Numbered from the stretch's first letter, positions 1-7,979 are shown. The stretch: 64,000 nt of DNA from Prevotella scopos JCM 17725 (GCF_018127785.1 NZ_CP072390.1:496001-560000), one strand, 5' to 3'. Notes: generated by a model not told the origin, from the letters alone. Numbers and translations: made by a program.

Positions 1-402
1 CATAACGCCATAGGTGACGTTAGCTTTTGGGTGAAAGGCTTTGGGTGCATACTCATGATAACCTCGTTTTTCATCAGGACAACCATAGACAATGCGTCGG
101 AGCTGTGCCCAGCCTATAGCACCTGCACACATGATGCAAGGTTCTACAGTTACATATAGTGTGCAATCCTGCAGGTATTTACCTCCCAACTCATTGGCAG
201 CCATGGTTATTGCTTGCATTTCTGCATGTGCAGTAACGTCGTTGAGTGTCTCTGTCAGGTTATGGGCACGAGCGATGATACGGTCACGGCATACAACAAT
301 AGCTCCAACAGGGATTTCACCTGCTTTATAGGCAGCTTCAGCTTCAGCCAATGCACGCTGCATATAGTATAGGTCTTTCTTGGTTTGTTCTTCTGTACTC
401 AT
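1..402 (-). CDS. tadA: tRNA adenosine(34) deaminase, partial (C-terminus outside window)
   Basis: This gene reads from an ATG at 402 down to the left edge, giving 134 codons with no stop, so the C-terminus is cut off. It is a zinc cytidine/adenosine deaminase-fold enzyme. The HAE motif (H59, E61) and the PCIMCAGA motif (C89, C92) supply the three zinc ligands and the catalytic glutamate. The HAEMQAI plus PCxMCAGA form is typical of TadA, which makes inosine at the wobble base of tRNA-Arg(ACG). Some family members instead deaminate guanine, so the substrate is inferred. A TATTTTTG -7 box on the minus strand at 407-414 lies only a few bases from the ATG, which would make the mRNA almost leaderless. 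Confidence 0.88.
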   Translation of the reverse strand, partial: MSTEEQTKKDLYYMQRALAEAEAAYKAGEIPVGAIVVCRDRIIARAHNLTETLNDVTAHAEMQAITMAANELGGKYLQDCTLYVTVEPCIMCAGAIGWAQLRRIVYGCPDEKRGYHEYAPKAFHPKANVTYGVM

Positions 403-526
403 GCTGCAAAAATACGGGTTTTATTTTGATTTTACGAAAGATTATTCTAACTTTGTGCTGTCAATATTAATTTATACAAAGCTTGATGGGGGTAATAATG
501 TTTAAGGATTTAGAAGAAGTAGATTA

Positions 527-534
527 TACCTTTG
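527..534 (+). promoter_or_regulatory. Bacteroidetes -7 box upstream of yraN
   Basis: TACCTTTG matches the Bacteroidetes -7 consensus TAnnTTTG. It would start a transcript about 90 bases before yraN and probably drives yraN-birA. No convincing -33 TTG lies at the usual distance. Confidence 0.5.
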
Positions 535-633
535 TTTCATCTGAGAATTGATGCGATACGTCTAAAGAATTAACTATTCTTCTTCTAATCGTCTTAACGC
601 TTCCAACTTCCGCAAGTAAGCAACGAAAGACGC

Positions 634-999
634 ATGGCTTATCATAACGAACTGGGTAAATGGGGAGAGGATGTAGCTGTAAGCTATCTCCAGCAGTTGG
701 GATATGTTATTCTTCATCGTGATTGGGATTATCATCATCGTGACTTAGACATTGTTGCAATAGATAATAGTGTGTTGGTCATCGTTGAGGTGAAGACACG
801 TAAGAACGAGCAGTTTGCTGATGCCGATGAGGCTGTCACCGTACAGAAAGTGCGCTCACTCTCCATAGCTGCCAATGCATACGTCAAACGATATAGTATC
901 AGTTTGGACATCCGTTTCGATATAATTACTGTCGTAGGGCAGCCAACAGGAACCAATGAGGTGCGCCATGTGAAGGATGCCTTTCTTCCATTCGTATAA
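634..999 (+). CDS. YraN/UPF0102 family nuclease-like protein
   Basis: A 121-residue protein of the UPF0102 (YraN) family. These are small proteins with a PD-(D/E)XK restriction-endonuclease-like fold. The N-terminal GEDVAVSYLQQLGY, the central D-D-L-D-I-V-A segment and the VIVEVKTRK motif give the Asp and Glu-x-Lys of the fold. The length is normal for the family. The biological role is poorly known, with DNA repair or recombination suggested. The stop lies 14 bases before the birA start, so the two genes are probably co-transcribed. Confidence 0.85.
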   Translation: MAYHNELGKWGEDVAVSYLQQLGYVILHRDWDYHHRDLDIVAIDNSVLVIVEVKTRKNEQFADADEAVTVQKVRSLSIAANAYVKRYSISLDIRFDIITVVGQPTGTNEVRHVKDAFLPFV

Positions 1000-1013
1000 A
1001 GAATAGATTGTAA

Positions 1014-1805
1014 ATGAAGATAATAGATGCCGTGTTAGGCTTTTTCAAGCCTACAGCTGTAGAAAAAGAAAGAGAAGTGAAGGTCGTAAGACTAGATTCT
1101 GTCGATAGTACAAACGCTTATCTGCGTACCTATACACCTGCTGAAGATGAGCCAATGACAGTCGTTGTTGCCGATTATCAGACTGCAGGAAAAGGGCAGG
1201 GGACGAACACTTGGGAGAGTGAAGCGGGTAAGAACCTGTTGTTCTCGGTGCTTGTACACCCGACGATGCTGCCTATTCGTAGTCAGTTTCTACTCTCTGA
1301 AGCTGGTGCCTTGGCTCTGAAAGAAGCTTTAGCAGACTATGTGAAAGAGGATATCCGCCTGAAATGGCCCAATGACATCTATTGGAAAGATAAGAAACTG
1401 AGCGGAACACTGATTGAAACAAAGCTTGCTGCAGGGCGTATAAAGGATTGCGTCTTTGGTGTGGGACTGAATGTAAATCAGGAAACGTTCCATAGTGATG
1501 CCCCTAACCCTGTTTCTCTCTGCCAGATTTTAGGGCATGAGGTTGATAAAGAAGAGCTATTGAAAAAGATTATCAAGAAGTTCTCAGAACTCTATCGGCT
1601 GTTAGAGATGGGCGGATATAATGATATCAGTGCAATGTATCACGAAGCCTTGTATCGCCGTGGAGGCTTTTATAAGTTCCGCGATGCTGATGGTGAGTTT
1701 GAAGGCGCTATCGTTGAAGTAGAAGACGATGGGCACCTCATCCTCCGTGACAGCAAGGGTATGATTCGTGAATATCAATTTAAAGAAGTAGAATTTATTA
1801 TATAA
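1014..1805 (+). CDS. birA: Biotin--[acetyl-CoA-carboxylase] ligase
   Basis: A 263-residue biotin protein ligase without the N-terminal DNA-binding domain of E. coli BirA, so it is a mono-functional enzyme and not a repressor. Visible family motifs are the biotinyl-AMP loop region (AGKGQGTNTWESE), KWPNDIYW and GVGLNVNQ, followed by a small C-terminal SH3-like domain. It joins biotin to the carrier domain of biotin-dependent carboxylases in the cytoplasm using ATP. It follows yraN by 14 bases and precedes pyrH by 54 bases. Confidence 0.92.
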   Translation: MKIIDAVLGFFKPTAVEKEREVKVVRLDSVDSTNAYLRTYTPAEDEPMTVVVADYQTAGKGQGTNTWESEAGKNLLFSVLVHPTMLPIRSQFLLSEAGALALKEALADYVKEDIRLKWPNDIYWKDKKLSGTLIETKLAAGRIKDCVFGVGLNVNQETFHSDAPNPVSLCQILGHEVDKEELLKKIIKKFSELYRLLEMGGYNDISAMYHEALYRRGGFYKFRDADGEFEGAIVEVEDDGHLILRDSKGMIREYQFKEVEFII

Positions 1806-1859
1806 TAAGGTGTTTGGGAAAGTAAAGAAGTTCCTTCAACCCCTTCAACTCCAAAAATA

Positions 1860-2570
1860 ATGGCAAGATTTAAAAGAATTCTCTTGAAACTTTCGGGTGA
1901 GAGTTTGATGGGAAAACAGGGCTTCGGTATCGACCCTGAGCGTCTTAGCGATTATGCTAAGCAGATTAAGGAAGTACATGAAATGGGTGTACAGATTGGT
2001 ATCGTAATCGGTGGCGGTAACATCTTCCGTGGTTTGAGCGGTAGTCAGAAAGGCTTCGATCGTGTGAAAGGCGACCAGATGGGTATGTGTGCTACCGTTA
2101 TCAATTCTCTTGCACTCAGTTCTGCACTTGAGGCAATCGGTGTGAAAGCTAAGGTTTTGACCGCTATTCGTATGGAACCTATCGGCGAGTTCTATAGCAA
2201 GTGGAAGGCTATTGAGGCTATGGAAGCAGGTTATGTTTGTATCTTCTCAGCTGGTACTGGTAGTCCTTACTTTACTACTGACACTGGTTCAAGCTTGCGT
2301 GGTATTGAAATCGAGGCAGACGTAATGCTTAAGGGTACACGTGTAGATGGTATCTATACTGCCGATCCAGAGAAAGACCCGACAGCAACAAAGTTCTCTG
2401 ATATTACATACGATGAGATTTACACAAAGGGTCTTAAGGTAATGGATCTCACGGCAACGACTATGTGTAAGGAGAATGACCTACCTATTTATGTCTTCAA
2501 TATGGACGTTGTCGGTAATCTGAAGAAGGTTATGGACGGTGAAGATATTGGTACGTTAGTACATAATTAA
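1860..2570 (+). CDS. pyrH: UMP kinase
   Basis: A 236-residue bacterial UMP kinase of the amino-acid kinase fold, making UDP from UMP and ATP in pyrimidine nucleotide synthesis. Key segments are KLSGESLMG at the N-terminus, VIGGGNIFRG, the KGTRVDGIYTADPEKDP loop and the late TATTMCKENDLPI segment. Length and start are normal for the family. Many bacteria place frr after pyrH; here a long hairpin and a 437-base gap follow instead. Confidence 0.95.
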   Translation: MARFKRILLKLSGESLMGKQGFGIDPERLSDYAKQIKEVHEMGVQIGIVIGGGNIFRGLSGSQKGFDRVKGDQMGMCATVINSLALSSALEAIGVKAKVLTAIRMEPIGEFYSKWKAIEAMEAGYVCIFSAGTGSPYFTTDTGSSLRGIEIEADVMLKGTRVDGIYTADPEKDPTATKFSDITYDEIYTKGLKVMDLTATTMCKENDLPIYVFNMDVVGNLKKVMDGEDIGTLVHN

Positions 2571-2582
2571 ACCTAATCACAA

Positions 2583-2636
2583 GGGTAAGAACCTGTTGCA
2601 GTAGGTAGGTCTGCCATCTGCATTGGTTCTTTACCC
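2583..2636 (+). repeat. Imperfect inverted repeat just after pyrH
   Basis: GGGTAAGAACC at 2583-2593 pairs with GGTTCTTTACCC at 2625-2636 with one bulged A. The inner part also pairs (TGCAG with CTGCA). It begins 12 bases after the pyrH stop and has no clear T-run, so it may be a 3' end structure or weak terminator. Confidence 0.5.
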
Positions 2637-2983
2637 ATGAGTGATAAAGGGACTCTCTTTTTCCTCATCTTGATGTAACTTCTCATTTGGTGCTAAAGCT
2701 CTGCATAAATGGTGTTAAGGCTCCGCACACATCGTGAATACCAACATCAACACATGTACTGTGAAAAAACTTATTTGTGAAGAGAAAAAACGAGGTTAAT
2801 GTTTTTGTCGTAATATACAATAAAACACGAATGACCAAATCGTATGAAAAACGTTTACTGGTGACCAGTAATTTTTATTGATGAATAAGAAGCATGTAAT
2901 AATTGCTGTGGCGTATTTCTATGATTTTGGCTGTAACAAAAAATAATCTGTATATTGTTCAATGTTATAAAAAATAATTTGCT

Positions 2984-2991
2984 TATCTTTG
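2984..2991 (+). promoter_or_regulatory. -7 box of the dsbD-type gene
   Basis: TATCTTTG fits TAnnTTTG and lies 17 bases before the ATG at 3008. The -33 element is not clear. The predicted start of transcription falls very near the start codon, favouring the inner ATG at 3020 if a leader is needed. Confidence 0.55.
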
Positions 2992-3007
2992 TAACTTCAA
3001 ATTTAAA

Positions 3008-5119
3008 ATGTATAATGCAATGAAAAGAAAGAATACTTTACTGATCCTCCTTATGCTGTTCTTTAGCATCACAGCTATGGCACAGCAGAAGCCTATTCAT
3101 GCTTCTATTCAGCAGAAGCAAGTTTCACCAACAGAGGTAGAGGTCGTCTTTACAGCGAAGATTGACCAGGGATGGCATATCTATTCCACTAATCTCCCTG
3201 CTGATGGTCCTACCTCAGCATCTTTGCATATTGATAAGGCAGAGGGTGTTACTCCAGTTGGAAAACTAACAGCGCGTGGCAAGGAGTTGAATGTCTATGA
3301 CAAGACCTTTGAGATGAAGTTACGTTATTTTGAAAATAATGTAAGCTTCGTTCAGCGTTATAAAATTACGGCTAAGACCTATATTATAAAAGGTTACTTA
3401 GAATATGGTGCTTGTAACGATGAGATGTGTTTGCCACCAATGCAGGAAGAATTTAACTTCAAGGGCAATGGACCTGCTTCTGCCCCTGCGGCAACACCCT
3501 CAACAGTCAACTCTGAGGCTGAGAAAACACCGACAGCTGCTACTGATGTAGCAGCTGATGGTTTATCTGCACTTACAGCGACAACTGCAGATACTGCAAA
3601 AAAGTCGGATGTGTTGCCAGTAGATACTGCAGGGGCTACAAAGCAAGAGAATGCACAAGTAAATGCTGATGTTAACTTGTGGCAACCTGTTATTAAGGAG
3701 TTATCAGCTTTTAATAGTTCAAAAGATAGCACGAACAGTTCTCTTTTGGCTATCTTCCTTATGGGTATTCTAGGTGGGTTCATCGCTTTACTTACCCCAT
3801 GTGTATGGCCTATCATTCCAATGACGGTTAGTTTCTTCCTCAAAAGGGCAAAGGATGACCGTAAGAAGGGTATTCGTGATGCAGTGACCTACGGCTTGTC
3901 AATCATCGTCATTTATATGGCTTTGGCAACGCTTGTTACTTGGGCTTTCGGTCCACAGAAGTTGAATGAGTTGGCAACAAATGCACCGTTCAATGTCTTC
4001 TTCTTTCTTCTGTTAGTGGTGTTTGCCTTTAGTTTCTTTGGTTGGTTTGAACTTCGATTGCCTTCTTCATGGGGTAATGCAGTTGACAATAAGGCTTCAG
4101 CGACAACTGGTTTGCTTTCTATCTTCCTGATGGCATTCACCTTGTCATTGGTAAGTTTCTCATGTACTGCTCCTGTCGTTGGTCTTCTTCTTGTTCAAGC
4201 AGCAACAAGTGGTGACTGGGTAGCCCCTGCAGTGGGTATGTTTGGTTTTGCTTTGGCTCTTGCCTTGCCATTTACCTTCTTCGCCCTCTTCCCAACTTTG
4301 CTTAAGAAAGCTCCAAAGTCTGGTTCATGGATGAACATGATTAAGGTCGTGTTGGGTTTCATCGAGTTGGCATTCTCACTTAAGTTCTTGTCAGTAGCCG
4401 ACCTCGCATACGGCTGGCACATTCTTGATCGTGAGACATTCCTTTCTATTTGGATAGCTCTCTTCGGTCTCTTGGGTCTTTATCTTATTGGTAAACTTAA
4501 GTTTCCACATGATGATTCAGAACAGAAGGCTATGCCTGTACCTGCTATCATGCTCGGTCTTTGTTCATTGGCTTTCTCTATTTATATGCTTCCAGGTTTG
4601 TGGGGTGCACCTGTTAAAGCGGTAAGTGCTTTTGCACCACCTGTTAATACACAGGATTTCAACCTTGCTCCACAGACGGTACATGCAGCTTATACGGATT
4701 ATGATGAGGGTATGCGTGCAGCTGCAGCAGCTGGTAAGCCAGTCTTGGTTGACTTCACAGGCTTCGGATGTGTGAACTGTCGTAAGATGGAGGCTTCTGT
4801 ATGGACTGATTCACGTGTAGCAGATAAGTTGAATAAGGACTATGTTCTCATCTCACTTTATGTAGATGATAAGACTCCTTTAAAGCAGCCTATTGAGGTG
4901 AAACTCCCAGACGGAACTTCACGTACACTGCGTACCATCGGTGATAAGTGGAGCTATTTGGAGCAGACTAAGTTCGGTTATTTGGCTCAGCCATTCTATG
5001 TGCCACTCGATAATGCGGGTAAACCTTTGAATGGTAGCTTCAGTTATAAAGAAGATGTTCCTGCTTATCTTGAGTTCCTTGAAAAAGGATTGGATAATTA
5101 TCATGCACAACAGCAGTAA
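3008..5119 (+). CDS. DsbD-type thiol:disulfide interchange protein
   Basis: A 703-residue membrane protein with the three parts of DsbD. A signal peptide (MKRKNTLLILLMLFF from the inner ATG at 3020, ending AMAQQ) is followed by a periplasmic N-terminal beta domain. An Ala/Thr-rich linker (about 155-225) then leads to an eight-helix-like membrane core with TPCVWPIIPM and FSCTAPVVG, whose cysteines pass electrons. The C-terminal thioredoxin domain carries GFGCVNCRK (CxxC). The family moves electrons from cytoplasmic thioredoxin to periplasmic partners. The N-terminal domain has a Cys pair in GACNDEMCLPP. Which periplasmic proteins it serves cannot be told from context. Confidence 0.88.
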   Translation: MYNAMKRKNTLLILLMLFFSITAMAQQKPIHASIQQKQVSPTEVEVVFTAKIDQGWHIYSTNLPADGPTSASLHIDKAEGVTPVGKLTARGKELNVYDKTFEMKLRYFENNVSFVQRYKITAKTYIIKGYLEYGACNDEMCLPPMQEEFNFKGNGPASAPAATPSTVNSEAEKTPTAATDVAADGLSALTATTADTAKKSDVLPVDTAGATKQENAQVNADVNLWQPVIKELSAFNSSKDSTNSSLLAIFLMGILGGFIALLTPCVWPIIPMTVSFFLKRAKDDRKKGIRDAVTYGLSIIVIYMALATLVTWAFGPQKLNELATNAPFNVFFFLLLVVFAFSFFGWFELRLPSSWGNAVDNKASATTGLLSIFLMAFTLSLVSFSCTAPVVGLLLVQAATSGDWVAPAVGMFGFALALALPFTFFALFPTLLKKAPKSGSWMNMIKVVLGFIELAFSLKFLSVADLAYGWHILDRETFLSIWIALFGLLGLYLIGKLKFPHDDSEQKAMPVPAIMLGLCSLAFSIYMLPGLWGAPVKAVSAFAPPVNTQDFNLAPQTVHAAYTDYDEGMRAAAAAGKPVLVDFTGFGCVNCRKMEASVWTDSRVADKLNKDYVLISLYVDDKTPLKQPIEVKLPDGTSRTLRTIGDKWSYLEQTKFGYLAQPFYVPLDNAGKPLNGSFSYKEDVPAYLEFLEKGLDNYHAQQQ

Positions 5120-5189
5120 AATAATAATTAGATAATGTCGCTCTTGGCTGTCTTTAGATAGTTAAAAGTAGAATAGTTATATATCCAAT

Positions 5190-5244
5190 AAAGGGATTGT
5201 ATCAAAGAAACTGTTAATGGTTTCAATTTGATGCAATCCCTTTT
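5190..5244 (+). terminator. Rho-independent terminator after the dsbD-type gene
   Basis: AAAGGGATTGTATCAAA pairs with TTTGATGCAATCCCTTT with one mismatch, and the 3' arm ends in a T-run. It lies 70 bases after the stop at 5119. Confidence 0.8.
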
Positions 5245-5361
5245 ATTAATACCCTTCTGAAGACATGTCTATTCCTTTACTTTCCGTGTCTTAAGAGTAT
5301 GTCATTGAAGAATATTTATTTATGTTATTCTATCTAATTTATACATCCCTTTAGATTTTTC

Positions 5362-5392
5362 TTGCACATTCTAAAAAGATGTTATACCTTTG
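5362..5392 (+). promoter_or_regulatory. Near-consensus promoter of an orphan transcript
   Basis: TTG at 5362-5364, a 20-base spacer and TACCTTTG at 5385-5392 match the Bacteroidetes sigma factor consensus closely. Transcription would begin around 5399. No recognisable gene lies immediately downstream. Confidence 0.7.
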
Positions 5393-5398
5393 CCGCCG

Positions 5399-5469
5399 TG
5401 ATGAGTTTATTAACGACATATCCGACGACTATAGCGCAGCAAAGAAACTTTGATTTCTTTGCCTTTTTT
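5399..5469 (+). ncRNA. Candidate small RNA or leader with built-in terminator
   Basis: Starting from the promoter above, the transcript would run about 70 nt to a hairpin with a perfect 9-bp stem (GCAAAGAAA at 5439-5447 with TTTCTTTGC at 5454-5462) followed by a run of seven T. An ATG at 5401 opens a frame that reads MSLLTTYPTTIAQQRN, then FDFFAFF, and continues to 5565. The phenylalanine run recalls Phe leader peptides, but it is encoded by the T-rich terminator arm itself, so it may be a by-product. A terminated small RNA is the simplest reading. Attenuation is the alternative. Confidence 0.45.
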
Positions 5470-5916
5470 TGTGTTTTATATTTGGTTGTCTCTGATATTT
5501 TGCTAACACACAGGTGCTACTGGCGTTTAATCATACATTTATTCTTTCATCCTATGCGCATGTGAAGCGTGCCGTAAAGCTTGTAAACAAAGGACTTCAA
5601 GGAGTTCCCTTTGTTCGCTTTTTTGTGCCTGTTTGCGAGCAGGCTAAAAGGCAAAATAAGGAACATTTAACGACTGGATTTACCGCAATAATTCATTGTA
5701 ATTCTCTGATTAATTTTGTTTTCTCTCGTTGTTTTCTCAGGCAGGCAGCGGTGGTATGCTGCCTGCCTTTTAGAGGATGAACTGTGAGATAAGGAAAAGG
5801 AGGAGCGCAAGCAACATCAAGATTAGAAAAAAGTGACTTACAAAAATATTCACAAATCATTAGATTTCATTAATTAATTAGATTAATTTTATGAACCATT
5901 AAACTCAAGAATAGAA
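5470..5916. other. Structured non-coding stretch before the small acidic ORF
   Basis: The stretch holds two further hairpins: AACAAAGG with CCTTTGTT near 5588-5617, and GCCTG with CAGGC near 5629-5646. A strong GC-rich stem at about 5741-5773 follows. I see no convincing gene; the open frames at 5362-5565 and 5514-5780 look like chance frames. Confidence 0.5.
5741..5774 (+). terminator. GC-rich terminator hairpin
   Basis: GGCAGGCAGC and GCTGCCTGCC form a perfect 10-bp stem with an 8-base loop and are followed by TTTT. It could end read-through from the orphan promoter at 5362. Confidence 0.7.
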
Positions 5917-6123
5917 ATGGAGAAACATTCTAAAGCAGACTACTTGGCGCCAATGTGCCAGTTAGTCAGAGTGAGCGAAACGAGTTACCTCATGGATACG
6001 TCCTTCCCGACGACTCAGCACAGACCAGCGAATCACGGCGGTATGATTTCAAGTGCAAAGGCTTCTATGTCATGGGAGGAAGACGAGGAAGAGGACGAAG
6101 AGAACCCATCATGGGAAGACTAA
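5917..6123 (+). CDS. Small acidic protein paired with a fimbrillin-like lipoprotein
   Basis: A 68-residue protein with no signal peptide and no membrane segment. It has a MEKHSKADYLAPMC start, a central SYLMDTSFPTTQH segment and a strongly acidic tail (WEEDEEEDEENPSWED). It lies 33 bases before the lipoprotein gene at 6157 and is probably co-transcribed with it. A second small ORF at 61316-61480 sits in the same position before another fimbrillin-like lipoprotein and shares the hydrophobic-LMD-S/T motif followed by TQH. Small proteins like this before surface lipoproteins are common in Prevotella, but I know of no assigned function. Confidence 0.65.
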   Translation: MEKHSKADYLAPMCQLVRVSETSYLMDTSFPTTQHRPANHGGMISSAKASMSWEEDEEEDEENPSWED

Positions 6124-6156
6124 CAGAGAGTTATTAACAAACAGAGCAAAGTAACA

Positions 6157-7773
6157 ATGAAGACAACAATGAAACAACATTCATTTACCGCACAACTAAA
6201 GTCTTTGGCAGTCGTGTTTGGCATAGCCTTGACTTTTGCATCCTGCGCTAAGGAAGATGTGGCCCAGAACACAACAAGTACGGAGGGCGATAACGACAAG
6301 AACCTCACTACATTTGTTGCAGGCGACGAAACTAAGACCCGCACATCAATGGATTATAACAGTGGAAACTTCTATTGGGAGAAAGGCGATTATATCTACG
6401 TAAAGGATGACAACGGGGTATTGCAGAAGAGTACGAACGCTCCAACGAGCAAGGTAGCTGCTTTTAAGTATAAAGTGCCAGGCAAGTTTACAGCAAATAC
6501 AAGTTATAAGGTTTATTACTTGGGCAAGAACAGTAGCGGCAACTCAGTAACTATCTCAACCACTCATAGCCAGCCAGCTCCAAACAATACTGCACACTTC
6601 GGCACAGCAGGTGATTATGGTACAGCTACTGCAAATAAGGTGACAGGCAAGAATCAGTTTGCGTTCGAGTTAGAGCATCAGCCAGCTTACTTAGTTTTCC
6701 TGCCTTACACAAGTAACACAATTCTACATGACTGTTACTTAACCAAGGTAGAAGTAAGCTCCGACAACGATATAGCGGAGACCTATAATTTCAACTCAAC
6801 AACAGGTGCATTAGACGCTTCTGCAGTAACAGATGGCAAACAGATAGTCTTAACGACACAAGACCCAACATGGGGCAGCACTTACTACAACGGCTTCCCC
6901 CTGACTAACAGCACAGCCAGCGTAACAACTAACGGAGCTTACATGGTAATCAAACCAGGAACTCATATCTTAAGGGTACGTTATTGGGTAAAGGACGTGG
7001 CAACAAATGTGGAGGGCACCATAACAAAAATACTCCCTTCAACAACCTATGCTTCGAACACCTACTACGATATGACTGCAAACCTCAACGTACGCAACTA
7101 CGACGGCGACCATTACTATATGTGGGATGCTCAGCAGCAATATTGGTATGGTTACGAATGGACAAAGCATTTGTCAGGAAACACAGGGCAGCCAACTCTT
7201 AACTATACCAGTTCATCAAACTACGCACAGAGCAACAGCGACCCTCGTTACTACAACGAAAGTTATCCTGGTCTATACATAAGCAACCCTGCTACCCACA
7301 CTTCCTGCAAAGACCTTCCCAATGCTAACGAGATGTCTTGGTACGTAATGTACGGTGATCCACATTGGGACGATGACGAATTATGGACAACTATGGGTCA
7401 TTTACATAAAGGTGGCATGTGGTTTAAGAAGAAGTCCGTGTTGCAAGGCGAGGGCCATTACAACACCGAACTTTCCGCTGATGGTTCAACCGACCTGCGT
7501 ACAACGCACAAGTACTACATCAACAGCAGTAGTAGTATCAATAATTCCAGTCTTCCTTCTGCTGCCGACGTAGGTAATTATTTTTACCTGCCCGCCTTGG
7601 GTAACTACAACTCTGGTCAACTGTACTACGTTGGCTACAACGGCTACTATTGGTCGTCAAGTGCTCACCCGTGGAACAGCAACCTTGCGTACAACCTGTA
7701 CTTCGGCAGGGGTAACGTCCGCGTGGGCAGCGGCAACCGCGACCTCGGGTTCAGAGTCGGCGTGTTTGAGTAG
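6157..7773 (+). CDS. Fimbrillin-like surface lipoprotein with a C-type-lectin-like (FISUMP-type) C-terminal domain
   Basis: A 538-residue lipoprotein. The signal peptide ends in a lipobox (LTFASC), and an acidic segment after the Cys suggests surface export. The N-terminal half (TFVAGDETKTRTSMDY, then FYWEKGDYIYV) resembles fimbrillin/Mfa-like proteins. The C-terminal about 150 residues have Trp- and Tyr-rich blocks ending in NGYYWSSS, AYNLYFG and LGFRVGVFE, the pattern of FISUMP/DUF1566-type domains that often form the variable ligand-binding part of proteins diversified by retroelements. The last about 30 codons are unusually rich in NNC codons (see the finding at 7640-7770). The start could also be the ATG at 6169. 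The ligand is unknown. Confidence 0.75.
   Translation: MKTTMKQHSFTAQLKSLAVVFGIALTFASCAKEDVAQNTTSTEGDNDKNLTTFVAGDETKTRTSMDYNSGNFYWEKGDYIYVKDDNGVLQKSTNAPTSKVAAFKYKVPGKFTANTSYKVYYLGKNSSGNSVTISTTHSQPAPNNTAHFGTAGDYGTATANKVTGKNQFAFELEHQPAYLVFLPYTSNTILHDCYLTKVEVSSDNDIAETYNFNSTTGALDASAVTDGKQIVLTTQDPTWGSTYYNGFPLTNSTASVTTNGAYMVIKPGTHILRVRYWVKDVATNVEGTITKILPSTTYASNTYYDMTANLNVRNYDGDHYYMWDAQQQYWYGYEWTKHLSGNTGQPTLNYTSSSNYAQSNSDPRYYNESYPGLYISNPATHTSCKDLPNANEMSWYVMYGDPHWDDDELWTTMGHLHKGGMWFKKKSVLQGEGHYNTELSADGSTDLRTTHKYYINSSSSINNSSLPSAADVGNYFYLPALGNYNSGQLYYVGYNGYYWSSSAHPWNSNLAYNLYFGRGNVRVGSGNRDLGFRVGVFE
7640..7770 (+). other. Candidate diversity-generating retroelement variable region
   Basis: The 3' end of the lipoprotein gene runs from the GYYWSSS codons to the stop. 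Many codons here are of the NNC form (AAC, AGC, TAC, GGC, CGC, GAC, CTC, GTC), as expected if adenines in a template with repeated AAC codons had been randomised. Conserved framework positions (Leu, Phe, Val and the final Gly-Phe-x-Val) lie between them. No template copy or reverse transcriptase is visible in the window, so this is an inference from pattern. Confidence 0.5.
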
Positions 7774-7792
7774 TCCTAAAAGCCCACCCCGA

Positions 7793-7812
7793 CCCTCCCC
7801 GAAGGGGGAGGG
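7793..7812 (+). repeat. Perfect 8-bp GC hairpin with 4-base loop after the candidate variable region
   Basis: CCCTCCCC at 7793-7800 and GGGGAGGG at 7805-7812 are exact reverse complements around GAAG, 20 bases after the stop codon. A similar 8-bp stem with a 4-base loop just after the variable region is needed for efficient homing in the Bordetella phage element. Such GC palindromes also occur as general repeats in Bacteroidetes. There is no T-run, so it is not a classic terminator. Confidence 0.6.
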
Positions 7813-7864
7813 AGCCTAATGGGATATAGAGAAGAGATAAGAGAAATTCTAACAGGTTGCAAGG

Positions 7865-7955
7865 AAATTTCTAACGTGTTAGAAATTTGCGGGGAACGTG
7901 TTAGCGAGAAATTTCTAACGTGTTAGAAATTTTCTTCCGACCCGTTAGAAATTTT
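7865..7955. repeat. Cluster of AAATTTCTAAC palindromes
   Basis: Two identical 24-base palindromes (AAATTTCTAAC, GT, GTTAGAAATTT) lie at 7865-7888 and 7909-7932. A half-site, GTTAGAAATTT, follows at 7944-7954, and weaker half-sites occur at about 7846 and 7899. The 44-base centre spacing is four helical turns, so a dimeric DNA-binding protein could bind them on one face. Confidence 0.7.
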
Positions 7956-7979
7956 ACTCTGACCTATTATTGATTTTAG

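Larger units (their letters stand above)
2571..3007. other. Gene-free stretch between pyrH and the dsbD-type gene
   Basis: It holds the hairpin after pyrH, a degenerate copy of the GGTGC/CTCCGCAC dispersed repeat at 2686-2735 and the promoter of the next gene near 2984. I see no gene here. Confidence 0.6.

Noticed and set aside
5514..5780. An 88-codon open frame on the plus strand
   Set aside because: It spans hairpins and a terminator, has no recognisable motif and no promoter of its own; more likely a chance frame.
7865..7955. CRISPR array
   Set aside because: Only two full repeats, both perfect palindromes with very short spacing, and no cas genes in the window.
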